Below the pieces are notes generated by a model. The model saw only the letters and a program-made list of their open reading frames with translations, ran no database searches and was not told the DNA's origin. A program made the position numbers and the translations under genes. From assembly GCA_002316315.1 (NCBI GenBank), contig DCDG01000019.1:1-56748 (forward strand): a DNA stretch of 56,748 nucleotides. Direction: 5' to 3'. Positions 43,726-52,236 of this stretch are shown piece by piece; positions within the stretch are counted from its first letter, which is position 1, and the number at the start of each line of letters is the position of its first letter. Source of the stretch: Candidatus Aminicenantes bacterium UBA1061 (GTDB lineage: Bacteria > Acidobacteriota > Aminicenantia > Aminicenantales > Saccharicenantaceae).

Positions 43726-46017
43726 TTATCTGGCAGTCAGGCTGAGGCCATAGGCAATCTGCCCTAAAGACAATGATTCGTCGCCCGGGGAATAATAGAC
43801 GGGCCTGAGGACCTTGAAAGCATTTTTCTTAAGAATGTTTTCTGTTTTTTCAAGCAAAATCCGGTTAAGAAAAACCCCTCCAGTAAGAATAATTTTATCT
43901 ATCCCGGTTTCCTGTCTGGCTTGAAAAGACACATCAAGAATTGCTCTGGCCAGAGTGTTGTGGAATTTAATAGCAATTATTTCTGGAGCCTGCTCTCTGG
44001 TTAATTCTTCAGCTATCTCCTTTATAGCGGGGGTGAAGTCCAGGCGATAGGGTAGCTTGTCTTTCAAAAATAAATAGTGATAACTTCTGGCCGTCGGGCA
44101 GGCGAGGGAAGCAGCCGTCTCCAGCCTGGCTGGCGCCTGGGCTTCAAATTCTATTTTTTCAGGAGCCAGTCCGGCCAGATAAGAGACGGCATCAAATAAC
44201 CGACCAGCACTGGAGGTTAAAGGGGTATGTATTTTTTTATCTATTAATTGTTTGACTGCCTTCTTTTTTTGGGACGGAATGCGGGTCAGGGATTTTAATT
44301 GGGGAAATTCTTCACCAAAAGCCTTGAGAAGGAAGGAGAGGGCCATTCGCCAGGGCTCTCTAACGGCCGCATCGCCGCCAGGGAGCGGGACATAGTCCAG
44401 ATGAGCATATCTTTTATAACCGCAATAATCAGTTAGCAGGAATTCGCCTCCCCAGGCCTGGCCGTCATCGCCGTAACCATAGCCATCAAAGCTTACGCCC
44501 AGAACTCTGTCTTCTGACTGCACCTGATGTTCAATCATTGGAGCCAGTAGATGAGCGAAATGATGCTGCAGTAAATAGTGGGGCAGGCCAGTTGACCGGG
44601 CATAGATTGTGCTTCTGAAGTCAGGATGAAGGTCGCTTATGACCAGATCAGGCTTAAAATCGAACAACCTTTTAAAATGGTCAATTGTTTCCAGAAAATA
44701 GCTAAAATTTTGATAATCATCGAGATCGCCAAGGAACTGGGAGGTAACAATGTAACCATTTTTATAGATAGAAATGGTATTTTTAAGTTCTCCGCCGACA
44801 GCCAGAATACTGGCTTTTGATTTCATAAAATCAGGGATTCTCTGGGGAAAAGGCACAAATCCTCTGGCCCGCCGTGAGAAAAGAGGCCCGGAGTTAATAA
44901 CTCTCATAACTGAATCATCGGCCCTCATCGCGATGTCGCGATTGTGAGTCAGAATAAAATCGCCTAGCTCAGGACCTATTTCTACCCCATCCTTGATGAT
45001 GGGTGCATCCTTTCTATTAGAGCTCGTGGCCACAATCACCTTAAGCTCTTTGAGCAGAAGATGGTGAAGAGGGGTGTAGGGGAGCATAAACCCTAAGGTG
45101 TCTGCTTCCGGTGCTATCTCCGGGATATCTTTCTTTTTCCTTAGAAGAACAATTGGCCGGAAGGGGGAAGTCAGCCAGTCTCTCTCTGCCCGGCTGAGAT
45201 AAGCATATTCATCGATGGTTTCCAAATCTCTGGCCATTAGAGCTAAAGGTTTTACTTTTCTCTGCTTGATTTTTCTGAGCCGGCTGACAGCCTGTGGATG
45301 GAAAGGGTTGCAGATAAGATGGAATCCGCCCAGTCCTTTAACTGCCAGGATTTTCCCCTGCTTGACCAGCTGGATAGCCGTCTCCACCAGGGGTTGGCCC
45401 AGTGGTTTTCCCGTCCCGGCTTCAAGCAAAACCAGCTGTGGCCCGCATTGAGGACAGGCGATCGGCTGGGCGTGGTAACGCCGGTCCAGGGGATTTTCAT
45501 ATTCATGCCGGCAGTCCGGACACATTTTAAAGCTAGCCATAGTTGTGTTTTCACGGTCATAGGGCAGCTTTTTAACAATGGTATAACGTGGGCCGCAATT
45601 CGTACAATTGGTAAAAGGGTAGCGATAACGCCTTTCCCCCGGGGTTTCTATTTCTTTCAGACATTCAGGACAGGTGGCAATATCAGGTGAAATAAAAACA
45701 AAAGATTCCCCGGCTCCTGTCCTGTCAATAATAAATTTGTGGTGGCCTTCAGGTTCAACTGCCAGCCAGTCGAGACTTTCCATCCTGGCCAGCGGTGGGA
45801 GGTTGTCTTTCAGAGCCTTAAGGAAACGCTCGAAATCAGAAGAACTGCCTTCCAGATAAATCTCTACTCCCTCCCCGACATTTTTTACATAGCCATTAAA
45901 GTTAAGCCGCGTAGCCAGACGATATATGAAGGGGCGGAAGCCGACACCTTGCACCGTGCCTCTAACCAACAGGCGGTAAGCTTTTAGCTGATTGGTCTTA
46001 TGATCTGAGCAGGGCAT
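43726..46017 (-). CDS. hypF: Hydrogenase maturation carbamoyltransferase HypF
   Basis: A 763-residue protein with the full HypF order: acylphosphatase domain (V-R-G-T-V-Q-G-V-G-F-R-P-F-I-Y near 18-32), a tandem zinc-finger region with C-P-E-C, C-T-N-C-G, C-P-D-C and C-P-Q-C-G (about 115-195), a YrdC-like domain (about 205-385), and a Kae1-like C-terminal domain with H-H-F-A-H near 485. It makes the carbamoyl precursor of the CN ligands of [NiFe] hydrogenases. No other hyp or hydrogenase gene lies in the window. It follows queH directly (TAG-ATG). Confidence 0.96.
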   Translation of the reverse strand: MPCSDHKTNQLKAYRLLVRGTVQGVGFRPFIYRLATRLNFNGYVKNVGEGVEIYLEGSSSDFERFLKALKDNLPPLARMESLDWLAVEPEGHHKFIIDRTGAGESFVFISPDIATCPECLKEIETPGERRYRYPFTNCTNCGPRYTIVKKLPYDRENTTMASFKMCPDCRHEYENPLDRRYHAQPIACPQCGPQLVLLEAGTGKPLGQPLVETAIQLVKQGKILAVKGLGGFHLICNPFHPQAVSRLRKIKQRKVKPLALMARDLETIDEYAYLSRAERDWLTSPFRPIVLLRKKKDIPEIAPEADTLGFMLPYTPLHHLLLKELKVIVATSSNRKDAPIIKDGVEIGPELGDFILTHNRDIAMRADDSVMRVINSGPLFSRRARGFVPFPQRIPDFMKSKASILAVGGELKNTISIYKNGYIVTSQFLGDLDDYQNFSYFLETIDHFKRLFDFKPDLVISDLHPDFRSTIYARSTGLPHYLLQHHFAHLLAPMIEHQVQSEDRVLGVSFDGYGYGDDGQAWGGEFLLTDYCGYKRYAHLDYVPLPGGDAAVREPWRMALSFLLKAFGEEFPQLKSLTRIPSQKKKAVKQLIDKKIHTPLTSSAGRLFDAVSYLAGLAPEKIEFEAQAPARLETAASLACPTARSYHYLFLKDKLPYRLDFTPAIKEIAEELTREQAPEIIAIKFHNTLARAILDVSFQARQETGIDKIILTGGVFLNRILLEKTENILKKNAFKVLRPVYYSPGDESLSLGQIAYGLSLTAR

Positions 46018-46566
46018 CTAGGACCTGGCTTTCTGGCTATAGAGGCAGCCACAGTAATTCTGGCGGTAAAGACCGAAATCTTTACTCATGGCCACACTTT
46101 TTCTAAAACCATCTTTTTTCTTAAAATCCACTTCCAGAAATTCAAGATGAAATTTTCTGGCCGTCATCCTTCCAATGTGGTTCAAAACGGTGGCACTTTT
46201 CCAGGGACTGATGCTCATAATGGTGGTAAAAAGTGAAATACCGAGCTCTCTAGCCAGGAGGGCAGTTTGGTTGAGCCTCCAGGCATAACAGATATGGCAT
46301 CTTCTCCCTTTTTCTGGTTCATCCTTAAATCTTTCTGTTAGCCGCAGCCAGCAGCCCGCATCATATTTACCCTCGACCAAGGTAAATTGCAGGTGTTGAG
46401 CCACCCGGCGGGTTTCTTTGAGCCTGAGCTCATATTCTTCGGCCGGGTGGATATTGGGGTTGTAAAAATAACCCGTCACCTGATAACTGGTCTGAAGGAG
46501 AGCGACCACATAAAGAGTATCAGGGGCACAGCATAGATGAGCCAGAATAGGTTGCTTTTCGTTCAT
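46018..46566 (-). CDS. queH: Epoxyqueuosine reductase QueH
   Basis: A 182-residue enzyme with the QueH Cys pattern: H-L-C12-C13-A-P-D, R-C90-H-I-C93-Y-A-W-R-L and Y-R-Q-N-Y-C172-G-C174. It reduces epoxyqueuosine in tRNA to queuosine, replacing the cobalamin-dependent QueG. It is the first gene of a two-gene unit with hypF. A promoter ends six bases before the ATG and no Shine-Dalgarno is present, so the transcript is probably leaderless. Confidence 0.95.
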   Translation of the reverse strand: MNEKQPILAHLCCAPDTLYVVALLQTSYQVTGYFYNPNIHPAEEYELRLKETRRVAQHLQFTLVEGKYDAGCWLRLTERFKDEPEKGRRCHICYAWRLNQTALLARELGISLFTTIMSISPWKSATVLNHIGRMTARKFHLEFLEVDFKKKDGFRKSVAMSKDFGLYRQNYCGCLYSQKARS

Positions 46567-46572
46567 AGCTCT

Positions 46573-46601
46573 ATTTTAGACTGCAAATAAGAGACGGTAA
46601 A
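46573..46601 (-). promoter_or_regulatory. Promoter of queH-hypF (TTTACC-N17-TAAAAT)
   Basis: On the minus strand TTTACC is at 46596-46601 and TAAAAT at 46573-46578, 17 bases apart. The predicted start site coincides with the A of the ATG at 46566. Confidence 0.55.
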
Positions 46602-46608
46602 GGAGGCC

Positions 46609-47127
46609 TTAGAAATTTTCTAATTCTTGTTTCAGGATTTTAATTCTTCTCTCAGCTTTATCCAGTTTAGAATAATAAAAGGTCAGGACCTCTATCCCGG
46701 GCCGGATTTTGTTTATAATCAGGCCTATAGCCTGGTAATGTGGTTCAAGCTGGGCTGAGTTCTGGCCGCGGCCTGACTCTTTCATACTTTGCTTTTTTTT
46801 CTCAAGAGAACTTATTTCAAAAGTTGCCTCGCTTATCTCCTTCAGTTCAGGCCAGGCTAAAACTCCTTGCTGGCCGAGCTGAGTTAAGAGTTTATTCTTT
46901 TTCCTCTCCTGGTGGCGCAGGACAGCCACCAGCCCGAATTTCATGAATCTTTTTTTATAGACCAGGAAAATATTATTAATTTTATTCCTTAAATCTTTAT
47001 TATGAAGAAAAGCTAAAAAGAGGAGAAGCAGAATAGCACACAGGGCAATATAAAAAATCCAGATTGGTAAGCCTTCCTTCTGGTTTTCAGCCGAAGAAAG
47101 CAGATAAGCCACCTCGACTTTGTTCAA
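46609..47127 (-). CDS. Hypothetical membrane/coiled-coil protein
   Basis: A 172-residue protein. The start is TTG, overlapping the carboxypeptidase stop (TTGA), with an AGGGCAGGA stretch upstream. One helix spans about 22-43, followed by a basic cytoplasmic part with R-H-Q-E-R-K-K-N-K, a helix-rich middle and a C-terminal coiled coil (about 130-172). No family was recognised. It is coupled to the M14 carboxypeptidase gene and may be its membrane partner, but that is only inferred from position. Confidence 0.6.
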   Translation of the reverse strand: MNKVEVAYLLSSAENQKEGLPIWIFYIALCAILLLLFLAFLHNKDLRNKINNIFLVYKKRFMKFGLVAVLRHQERKKNKLLTQLGQQGVLAWPELKEISEATFEISSLEKKKQSMKESGRGQNSAQLEPHYQAIGLIINKIRPGIEVLTFYYSKLDKAERRIKILKQELENF

Positions 47128-48251
47128 TTCCTGCCCTCTAGGCCAGTCAGCCTCATACGCTTATTTTTTAGGCCATTTCCGGCTCTTTTTTCAAGCTTGT
47201 TTTTCGCATTTGGCTTTAACCTTTCGTCCTGACTGGCATAAGTTGAGATAGCCCACTCCAGAAGATAAAGAGCAGCTGGTAGATTTTCAGCCGAAATACT
47301 CTGAATATCCAGCTCGGAATTAAAGAAGCCCCCAGCCTGAAGATCAACAGGTGGGAGCTCGATGGTGAAGGCGGGAATATCAAAAAGGCCATAAACCCAG
47401 TCTATAAAATCTCCATTGGTTAAATAAAGTGAGGCAGCAGATCGACCGGTGTAGTAAATGCGCCCATTTACCTGGCTGATTAACTGAGCCATGTCAGCCG
47501 CCAGTTGCTGAAAGAGTGGTTCCTTTTCTGCTGGCAGGTCAGCGTAACTCCAGGGATAAAGAATACTCTGTGAAAAACTGTGGTAGGAAATGGTGGCGGA
47601 AAAATTAACATTGAGAAATAGGTTTCTAATGGCCTGGGTTTCAGGCTCTGAGAATGGCTGGCTGCCGCGATAAGTTTCAGAGGAAGGACGCGGGCTTGAT
47701 CCGCTGTCATCTGCCCCCCAGCCAAAAGAATAGTTTCGATTCAAATCGACTCCAAAGGAGCCGTCTCCGTTCAAACGGCGGTTTTTTCGCCACAAGCGGT
47801 AATTTAAAATAGAATAATCAAGGCCATCGGGGTTGACCAGGGGGACGATCCAGATTTCTGATGAATCGACGATGGCTTTGACGCGCTCGTCCTTGTCATA
47901 ATTTTTTATCAAATAATTGGCCAGTTGAAGCGGGACTTCAACTGACATCCACTCCCGCGCATGATGACAGCCAAGGAAGGCGACCCTGGGTTCATTTTCT
48001 GGCCGGCCTGGGTGGTTGCTTATTTTCAGTGCATAGATATTCCTGTTTTCCAGACTCTGACCCAGAATGCACAGGCGGACAATAGATGGATAGTTCAAAG
48101 CCAGTTTTTTTAATTCAGACTCCAGTTCAGTATAAGAATGATAAGCTCCATTAAGGCTGCTTAGCTGGTGACTGGAACGGTCATTGGCCTGACCGAAGGA
48201 GAAAGTACTTAAAATTAATATAGAAAAAAATACCAGGAAGATTTCAGGCAA
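47124..48251 (-). CDS. Exported M14 zinc carboxypeptidase
   Basis: A protein of at least 375 residues. The zinc ligands are H97 and E100 (H-H-A-R-E-W-M-S-V-E) and H224 (S-Y-H-S-F-S); the catalytic Glu is E298 (F-T-I-E-L-P-P), and N171-R172 binds the substrate carboxylate. A signal peptide is present. The start given is TTG at 48251, but a strong AGGAGG at 48287-48292 lies 36 bases upstream of it. The frame is open to an ATA at 48279-48281, only 5 bases after that site, giving 10 more residues with two basic ones. The true start may therefore be the non-standard ATA. It removes C-terminal residues from peptides. Confidence 0.9.
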   Translation of the reverse strand: MPEIFLVFFSILILSTFSFGQANDRSSHQLSSLNGAYHSYTELESELKKLALNYPSIVRLCILGQSLENRNIYALKISNHPGRPENEPRVAFLGCHHAREWMSVEVPLQLANYLIKNYDKDERVKAIVDSSEIWIVPLVNPDGLDYSILNYRLWRKNRRLNGDGSFGVDLNRNYSFGWGADDSGSSPRPSSETYRGSQPFSEPETQAIRNLFLNVNFSATISYHSFSQSILYPWSYADLPAEKEPLFQQLAADMAQLISQVNGRIYYTGRSAASLYLTNGDFIDWVYGLFDIPAFTIELPPVDLQAGGFFNSELDIQSISAENLPAALYLLEWAISTYASQDERLKPNAKNKLEKRAGNGLKNKRMRLTGLEGRN

Positions 48252-48283
48252 AATCTTGTTTCTAATGGCGGGGACAGATATTT

Positions 48284-49564
48284 TTACCTCCTGGCTTTAG
48301 GTTTAAAAATCTCTTTGGGGTAGATATCCAGGGTGACTGCAATTTTTTGGTTTTTTAAATTGTAGCCAGAGCCATGCTCGAAGCCAATGGCTGTTGAAAA
48401 CGACAGAACAAAAGAATCATTACCGAAACCAGAGCCAAAAGTCAAATAGTAATAGGTTGAAGAAATATCGGTCATCGGCTGTGGATCGATTTTGAAGCCC
48501 ACATAATAGGGTGTTATCCAGCGTTTTCCTAAAAACCTGGCTTGAGTTTGATATTCAAGTCCGGCTCCCAGCTCGAAAATCCTTCGGAAGTCGCGACTCT
48601 GGTCTTCTCCAAAATAAGAATAAGAATAATGGTCCCAGGCAAAATATCTCGATTCAAAAAACAGATTGAGATTCTCTTTAAGTTTGTATCTTATTCCTGC
48701 TCCCATGACCAGTGGCATTCTGGCCCGGTCGTCTGCTTCGCCTTCAATGGCTATGTCAGCTTCGTCTGAAGTATATCTTAGAAGACTCTGGCCTTTTATC
48801 TTTCTCTGGTGTGGGGGAATAAAACTCAAGCCGAGGCTCAGACGGGAGTTTATAAGATATCCCAGGCCGAAGACCGGATAAAAACCGGTTATTTTTTGTT
48901 GGCGGTTATCGGTCATGTAGATACCATCAGGCGGCCAGCCTTCCTGTAACTCCCTATTAATTTTCCCGCTCAGAAACATCAAACTGAAGCCCAGGCTAAG
49001 CTTGGTCTTGAATTTTCTGGCCAGAGCCAGACCGAGGACGTCGAGCTGACCGGCTTGCCTCAATCTCAGCTGGTCATAGAGGGTATCATTTTCAATATAA
49101 TGATAATCAATCGAAGGCCGGCTATAGTTTTCTGTTTGTGCCCAGGCCAGGCCCAGGCTATATTGCCCTGAATTATAGTTAAATCCAAGATAATTTAGTT
49201 CAAAGCCGCGATAAGTTAGATTCGAATCTGTAGAGATAACCCCCGTATTTACCAGCCAGAACTTAGAAAGCTGAGTCTGATTAAACCCGGAATTTATGGT
49301 CAGACTGCCTGATTTAAGTGAGCTCAGCAGGGCCGGGTTAGACAGGATAATCTGGTTATTTCGGGATAGAGTCAGCTGTGAAAGACCGGTTCCCAGGGTA
49401 GCGGCCGAGTCGATGCCAAACTGATTCCAGCTGCCCAGGGGGCTTTCTTCCAGGTACTGTCCGGGTTTAAGCTGTGCCTCCAAACGGCTGTGACTGGCCA
49501 GGTATAAAAGCATAAAAAAGACAAGAAATTTAGCTGGTGAGTGTGAAGCAAGACGACTTTTCAT
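48284..49564 (-). CDS. Outer-membrane beta-barrel protein (FadL/PorV-like)
   Basis: A 426-residue protein from the ATG complementary to 49562-49564; a second ATG at 49591 is possible, and neither has a clear Shine-Dalgarno. It has a signal peptide (about 12-31, ending L-E-A-Q). After it, N-Q-I-I-L-S-N-P-A-L-L-S lies in a plug-like region as in FadL/UPF0164 proteins. Alternating amphipathic strands run to the end, with repeated F-S-L-G/L-S-L-G phrases and many aromatic residues. It may carry hydrophobic molecules or serve in secretion. The stop codon lies in the ribosome-binding region of the M14 gene, so the two are coupled. Confidence 0.8.
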   Translation of the reverse strand: MKSRLASHSPAKFLVFFMLLYLASHSRLEAQLKPGQYLEESPLGSWNQFGIDSAATLGTGLSQLTLSRNNQIILSNPALLSSLKSGSLTINSGFNQTQLSKFWLVNTGVISTDSNLTYRGFELNYLGFNYNSGQYSLGLAWAQTENYSRPSIDYHYIENDTLYDQLRLRQAGQLDVLGLALARKFKTKLSLGFSLMFLSGKINRELQEGWPPDGIYMTDNRQQKITGFYPVFGLGYLINSRLSLGLSFIPPHQRKIKGQSLLRYTSDEADIAIEGEADDRARMPLVMGAGIRYKLKENLNLFFESRYFAWDHYSYSYFGEDQSRDFRRIFELGAGLEYQTQARFLGKRWITPYYVGFKIDPQPMTDISSTYYYLTFGSGFGNDSFVLSFSTAIGFEHGSGYNLKNQKIAVTLDIYPKEIFKPKARR

Positions 49565-49651
49565 TGAGATTTGACTCAAAAATTCTAACATTATCAGCTT
49601 TATTTTTAAAATAAAAAAAGGTATGATAGGAAAAAAATTGAGGGTGTTTAC

Positions 49652-50644
49652 ATGATAAAGAAAGAAAGGCGAATTAAAATCAGAAGCACCGGTGCTTACC
49701 TTCCAGATCAAATTTTAACCAATGCCGACCTGGAAAAAATCGTTGATACCTCCGATGAATGGATCACCACCAGAACCGGTATCAAAGAGAGAAGAATAGC
49801 GGCCAAAGAGCAGGTAACCTCAGATTTAGCCGTCAGAGCGGCCAGAATGGCTCTGGAGCGAGCTGGCTTAAAAGAGGGTGACGTAGATTTAATTCTGGTA
49901 GCGACTAACACCCCGGATACAATTTTCCCGCCGACAGCTTGCTGGGTGCAGAAAAAACTGGGCATAAAAGAGACGCCGTCTTTTGACCTGGAGGCTGGCT
50001 GCACTGGCCTGCTTTATGGTCTGATTGTGGCTGAAGGGCTGATCCTCAGCGGCACAGCCCGGCGGATCCTGCTAATTGGTGTAGATATTTTAACTAAAAT
50101 TACTAACTGGGAAGACCGGGCGACGTGTGTACTGTTTGGTGATGGAGCAGGGGCTTTTATTCTGGAGGAAAGTGACGATGAGTCGGGCTTGATTTCACAT
50201 TTCTGGGGCGCTGATGGCTCTCTGGCTGAGTTGTTGATACTTCCTGGAGGTGGAACTCTTTACCCGGCTACTCAGGATACTGTAGAAAAAAAACTTCATT
50301 ATATTACTATGAAGGGCAATGAGGTTTTCAAGCATGCAGTTAAAAGAATGGGAGAGGCCGCCCTGGGAGCTTTAAAGCAGGCTGGCCTCGAAAAGGACCA
50401 GGTTGATTATTTAATCCCTCATCAGGCTAATTTAAGAATTATTGATGCTACTGGAGAAAGACTCAACCTGCCGAAGGAAAAAGTGGTAGCTAACATTAAT
50501 AAATACGGCAACATGTCAGTAGCAACTATACCAGTAGCTTTACATGAATTGATAGAAGAAGGCAAACTTCAAACAGGTCAGATTATTGTTATGGTCGCCT
50601 TTGGCGCTGGTTTTACCTGGGCCTCGGCTGTCTACCGCTGGTAA
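49652..50644 (+). CDS. fabH: 3-oxoacyl-ACP synthase III
   Basis: A 330-residue thiolase-fold enzyme. The catalytic triad is C117 (L-E-A-G-C-T-G-L), H257 (L-I-P-H-Q-A-N) and N287 (K-Y-G-N-M-S). R-T-G-I-K-E-R near 41-47 is conserved in FabH. It starts fatty-acid synthesis by condensing acyl-CoA with malonyl-ACP. A GAGGGTG site precedes the ATG, with TATGAT at 49622-49627 as a candidate -10. It stands alone and is divergent from the barrel gene. Confidence 0.95.
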   Translation: MIKKERRIKIRSTGAYLPDQILTNADLEKIVDTSDEWITTRTGIKERRIAAKEQVTSDLAVRAARMALERAGLKEGDVDLILVATNTPDTIFPPTACWVQKKLGIKETPSFDLEAGCTGLLYGLIVAEGLILSGTARRILLIGVDILTKITNWEDRATCVLFGDGAGAFILEESDDESGLISHFWGADGSLAELLILPGGGTLYPATQDTVEKKLHYITMKGNEVFKHAVKRMGEAALGALKQAGLEKDQVDYLIPHQANLRIIDATGERLNLPKEKVVANINKYGNMSVATIPVALHELIEEGKLQTGQIIVMVAFGAGFTWASAVYRW

Positions 50645-50751
50645 TTATTTTGTTCAACCAGAAAAACAGGAAATACAACAGCCCCGTTTTCTGCCTGAAT
50701 ATGTCTTCTGCTTTTAATGTCTGTTTAAATATAAAAGTTACCAGGATAAAT

Positions 50752-51276
50752 TTATTCCAGGTTCAACTCTTCAAACTTTTTGATGAGGTCAGCTTTTTCC
50801 AGTTTCCCGACATGACGGAATCTGATCTGGCCTTTCTTATCAATAAAGATTGAGGTGGGTATATATTGGCCGGGCTTGAAAGCCTCGACAATATCTTTCC
50901 CGACAAGAGACACCGGATAATTCATCTTGGCCTCTTCCACAAATTTCTTCAGTTCAGCTTCAGACAGATCATCAACGGAAAAACCCAGTATTTCGAGGCC
51001 TTTATCTTTAAGCTCAGCATAGGCCTCGATAAAATCTGGAATTTCTGCCCGGCAGGGAGGACACCAGGTAGCCCAGAAATTGACCAGGATAACTTTACCG
51101 GCCAGAGATTCTAAACTCAGCTGCTGACCGTCAAGGGTAGTTACTTTGAAGGGAGGAGCCGGTTCAGCCGATGCCGTCGGTGAAGTTGTTTCACCGGCCG
51201 TTGTTTCGGACTTCTGACAGGAATAGGCTCCAAGTAATGTCACTACCAGCAGTAAGGCCACTATATTTCTCTTCAT
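50752..51276 (-). CDS. TlpA/ResA-like thioredoxin lipoprotein
   Basis: A 174-residue protein with signal peptide and lipobox ending L-G-A-Y-S-C20, a Thr/Ala-rich linker, then a thioredoxin fold with W-C72-P-P-C75 and the cis-Pro in Y-I-P-T-S. It probably reduces disulfides outside the cytoplasm, for example in cytochrome or metal-site assembly. AAAAGGAG precedes the ATG. It lies 63 bases after the por operon on the same strand. Confidence 0.94.
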   Translation of the reverse strand: MKRNIVALLLVVTLLGAYSCQKSETTAGETTSPTASAEPAPPFKVTTLDGQQLSLESLAGKVILVNFWATWCPPCRAEIPDFIEAYAELKDKGLEILGFSVDDLSEAELKKFVEEAKMNYPVSLVGKDIVEAFKPGQYIPTSIFIDKKGQIRFRHVGKLEKADLIKKFEELNLE

Positions 51277-51339
51277 TCTTCTTCTCCTTTTAATCTATCA
51301 GAGTATCTTAAATCAGCCAGATAATTATTCTATATAAAT

Positions 51340-52236
51340 TTATAGACCGCATTTTTTCAGGATTCTCTGGTAGTTAGCCTCAACTTCTGCCTGAATTAAA
51401 TCAATTTCATCCTGTTTCAAGTGGCGGAATCGCCCCTGAAGCTTGAGATAGTCAGTAATGGGTTTTCTTTCCTTGACTTTGAGATTGAGCATCCACCTCT
51501 CCCCATCTTCTATTTCATAGAGAGGGAAATAACTCGTTTGAACAGCCAGTCTGGCCAGTTTGACCGTATCTTCTGGCCGGCTCTTCCAGCCAGTCGGACA
51601 TGGGGCATAAACGTGAATAAACCTCGTCCCGCGGATGTCTTTAGCCTTTTTGAATTTTTTAACCATATCTTCCGGATAGGCTATGCTGGCTGTAGCTATA
51701 TATGGAATGGCGTGGGCAGCCATGATACCGATGATGTCTTTTTTTCTCTCCTTTTTGTAATGCTTAACAGGAGTGGTTGTTGTCCAGGCTCCGAGCGGGG
51801 TGGCTGAGCTTCTCTGAATGCCGGTATTCATATAGGCTTCGTTATCATAACAGGTGTAGATAAAATCTTCGTTTCTTTCGGCTGCACCTGACAGGGCCTG
51901 AATGCCGATATCAAAAGTTCCCCCATCGCCTGCCCAGGCCATGACCGTCGACTCAGTATCGCCCACCATGTCCAGCCCGGCCCTGACTCCACTGGCTGAA
52001 GAGGCAGCAGTCTCAAAGGCACAGTGGTAAATTGGCACATCGAGTGAGGAGTGAGGGAATGGCCCGTCAACAACTGACCAGCAGCAAGCCGGGATACAAA
52101 GAATAGTTTTCTGGCCCAGTGCTTTTAAAGCATATCTCATGGCTAGCGTTGCTCCACAGCCCTGACAGGCTAAGTGACCTGAGCCCATCAGCTCTTCTGT
52201 TGGTAAGGTTATGGTCATTTTTCTTTCTTTACTCAT
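51340..52236 (-). CDS. porB: Pyruvate:ferredoxin oxidoreductase, beta subunit
   Basis: A 298-residue thiamine-diphosphate-binding subunit. G-H-L-A-C-Q-G-C-G-A-T near 19-29 and the TPP motif G-D-G-G-T-F-D-I-G near 104-112 are present, with C-P-T-G-W-K in the C-terminal third. These match PorB of four-subunit pyruvate synthases. The pathway converts pyruvate and CoA to acetyl-CoA, CO2 and reduced ferredoxin. Its start overlaps porA by 4 bp. Confidence 0.94.
   Translation of the reverse strand: MSKERKMTITLPTEELMGSGHLACQGCGATLAMRYALKALGQKTILCIPACCWSVVDGPFPHSSLDVPIYHCAFETAASSASGVRAGLDMVGDTESTVMAWAGDGGTFDIGIQALSGAAERNEDFIYTCYDNEAYMNTGIQRSSATPLGAWTTTTPVKHYKKERKKDIIGIMAAHAIPYIATASIAYPEDMVKKFKKAKDIRGTRFIHVYAPCPTGWKSRPEDTVKLARLAVQTSYFPLYEIEDGERWMLNLKVKERKPITDYLKLQGRFRHLKQDEIDLIQAEVEANYQRILKKCGL

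Noticed and set aside
49565..49711. N-terminal extension of the outer-membrane barrel protein
   Set aside because: It would overlap the fabH start and place the signal peptide about 50 residues inside the protein.
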